Below, in pieces: positions 6,647-7,624 of a DNA stretch of 7,624 nucleotides. This stretch comes from Allobrachymonas sp. (lineage in GTDB: Bacteria; Pseudomonadota; Gammaproteobacteria; Burkholderiales; Burkholderiaceae_C). The translations under genes were made by a program, and so were the position numbers. The notes under the pieces were generated by a model. The model worked only from the letters and a program-made list of their open reading frames with translations, was not told the DNA's origin and did no database searches. Numbering within the stretch: position 1 is the stretch's first letter; each line of letters begins with the position of its first letter. The stretch covers positions 1 through 7,624 of the forward strand of contig JAAUOI010000142.1 of the NCBI GenBank assembly GCA_012036375.1, written 5' to 3'.

Positions 6647-7624
6647 ATGACCAACAAAACCATCCCCATCCAGCCCCTTTCGCGTCCATTGCGCTCTGCC
6701 AACATCACCGAAGGCAAGAGCCGCGCTCCGAACCGCTCCATGTATTACGGCATGGGTTACAAAGAAACCGATTTCGGCAAACCGATGGTCGGCGTGGCCA
6801 ATGGCCACAGCACCATCACGCCTTGCAACAGCGGCCTGCAAAAGCTGGCTGATGCGGCCGTGCAAGGCATCATCGAGGCGGGTGGCAACCCACAGATTTT
6901 CGGCACGCCTACGATTTCTGACGGCATGGCCATGGGCACCGAAGGCATGAAATACAGCCTCGTCTCGCGCGAAGTGATTTCGGATTGCATCGAAACTTGC
7001 GTGCAAGGCCAGTGGATGGATGGCGTGGTGGTGGTCGGCGGTTGCGACAAAAACATGCCCGGCGGCCTGATGGGCATGCTGCGCGCCAATGTGCCAGCCA
7101 TCTACGTCTATGGCGGCACGATTTTGCCGGGCCGCTACCAAGGCAAAGACCTCAACATCGTCAGCGTATTTGAAGCCGTGGGCCAAAACGCGGCGGGCAA
7201 TCTGAGCGACGAAGCTTTGCGCGAGATTGAGATGCGCGCCATCCCTGGCACGGGCTCCTGCGGTGGCATGTACACGGCCAACACCATGTCCAGCGCCTTT
7301 GAAGCGCTGGGCATCAGCCTGCCCTACTCCTCCACCATGGCCAACCCGCACGACGAGAAGCAAAACTCGGCCAAGGAATCAGCCAAGGTGCTGATCGAGG
7401 CGATCAAGAAAGACATCAAGCCGCGCGACATCGTGACGAAAAAAGCGATCGAAAACGCCGTGGCTGTCATCATGGCCACGGGCGGCTCGACCAATGCCGT
7501 GTTGCACTTCTTGGCCATCGCCCATACGGCTGGCGTGGAATGGACGATTGACGACTTTGAGCGCATGCGCAAAAAAGTGCCCGTGATTTGCGACTTGAAG
7601 CCCTCTGGCAAATACCTCGCGGTT
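6647..7624 (+). CDS. ilvD: Dihydroxy-acid dehydratase, N-terminal 326 residues (cut by the right edge)
   Basis: This enzyme dehydrates 2,3-dihydroxy-3-methylbutanoate and 2,3-dihydroxy-3-methylpentanoate to the 2-keto acids in valine, leucine and isoleucine synthesis. The frame opens at ATG 6647 and stays open to the edge; the family usually has about 560 residues, so some 230 are missing. Diagnostic segments are ITEGKSRAPNRSMYYGMGY (20-38), GVANGHSTITPCNSGLQ (49-65, Cys60), TISDGMAMGTEGMKYSL (89-105, metal-ligand Asp92), GGCDKNMPGG (131-140, Cys133 and Lys135, the carbamylated lysine of the family) and PGTGSCGGMYTANTM (200-214, Cys205). The three cysteines fit the [2Fe-2S] type of IlvD. MATGGSTNAVLH (276-287) separates it from more distant IlvD/Edd members and supports DHAD. 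The start fits betaproteobacterial homologues; no clear Shine-Dalgarno is visible. It appears to have its own promoter in the 112-base gap upstream. Confidence 0.97.
   Translation, partial: MTNKTIPIQPLSRPLRSANITEGKSRAPNRSMYYGMGYKETDFGKPMVGVANGHSTITPCNSGLQKLADAAVQGIIEAGGNPQIFGTPTISDGMAMGTEGMKYSLVSREVISDCIETCVQGQWMDGVVVVGGCDKNMPGGLMGMLRANVPAIYVYGGTILPGRYQGKDLNIVSVFEAVGQNAAGNLSDEALREIEMRAIPGTGSCGGMYTANTMSSAFEALGISLPYSSTMANPHDEKQNSAKESAKVLIEAIKKDIKPRDIVTKKAIENAVAVIMATGGSTNAVLHFLAIAHTAGVEWTIDDFERMRKKVPVICDLKPSGKYLAV

Noticed and set aside
6452..7363. 303-residue open frame on the minus strand opposite ilvD
   Set aside because: It is antisense to ilvD, is rich in His/Ala/Gly with no family motif, and ilvD cysteine motifs on the plus strand are unmistakable.
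1..7624. CRISPR array, tRNA, insertion sequence or prophage genes
   Set aside because: I saw no regularly spaced repeats, cloverleaf sequence, transposase motif or phage gene on either strand.

Overview
The window looks like ordinary chromosomal DNA from a Gram-negative betaproteobacterium, most likely of the order Burkholderiales. This rests on the IlvD N-terminus, the coniferyl-aldehyde-dehydrogenase-type ALDH, the wax ester synthase, and an RND efflux adaptor with an inner-membrane anchor. Base composition is moderately GC-rich by eye. I see no tRNA, rRNA, insertion sequence, CRISPR array or phage gene. Nearly all the DNA is coding, and no gene-free gap exceeds about 165 bases.

Left part, all on the minus strand and in transcription order: a wax ester synthase/diacylglycerol acyltransferase (5423 to 3919, broken by a frameshift near 4398); a coniferyl-aldehyde-dehydrogenase-family ALDH (3872 to 2457); glutamate racemase murI (2429 to 1620); then, after a 163-base gap, an RND efflux periplasmic adaptor (1456 to beyond base 1, broken by a frameshift near 543-550). 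The first three are 46 and 27 bases apart and probably form one transcription unit. An acyltransferase that makes neutral lipid beside an aldehyde dehydrogenase suggests linked storage-lipid and aldehyde metabolism; murI (D-glutamate for peptidoglycan) is probably just a co-transcribed neighbour.

Right part, on the plus strand: a thioredoxin-fold peroxiredoxin-like protein (5555-6100) whose stop codon overlaps the start of a small exported protein of unknown function (6097-6534); then, after a 112-base gap with a perfect short hairpin, the first 326 residues of dihydroxy-acid dehydratase ilvD (6647 to the right edge). The 131 bases between 5424 and 5554 are a divergent promoter region.

The most notable observations are two independent frame breaks in otherwise well-conserved genes, one at an exact 4-base tandem duplication; a roughly 140-residue Ala/Gly/Pro-rich insertion in the efflux adaptor; and the translationally coupled redox/exported-protein pair. 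I did not find a convincing new multi-gene system. The two frame breaks may be sequence errors and should be settled before any biological reading.
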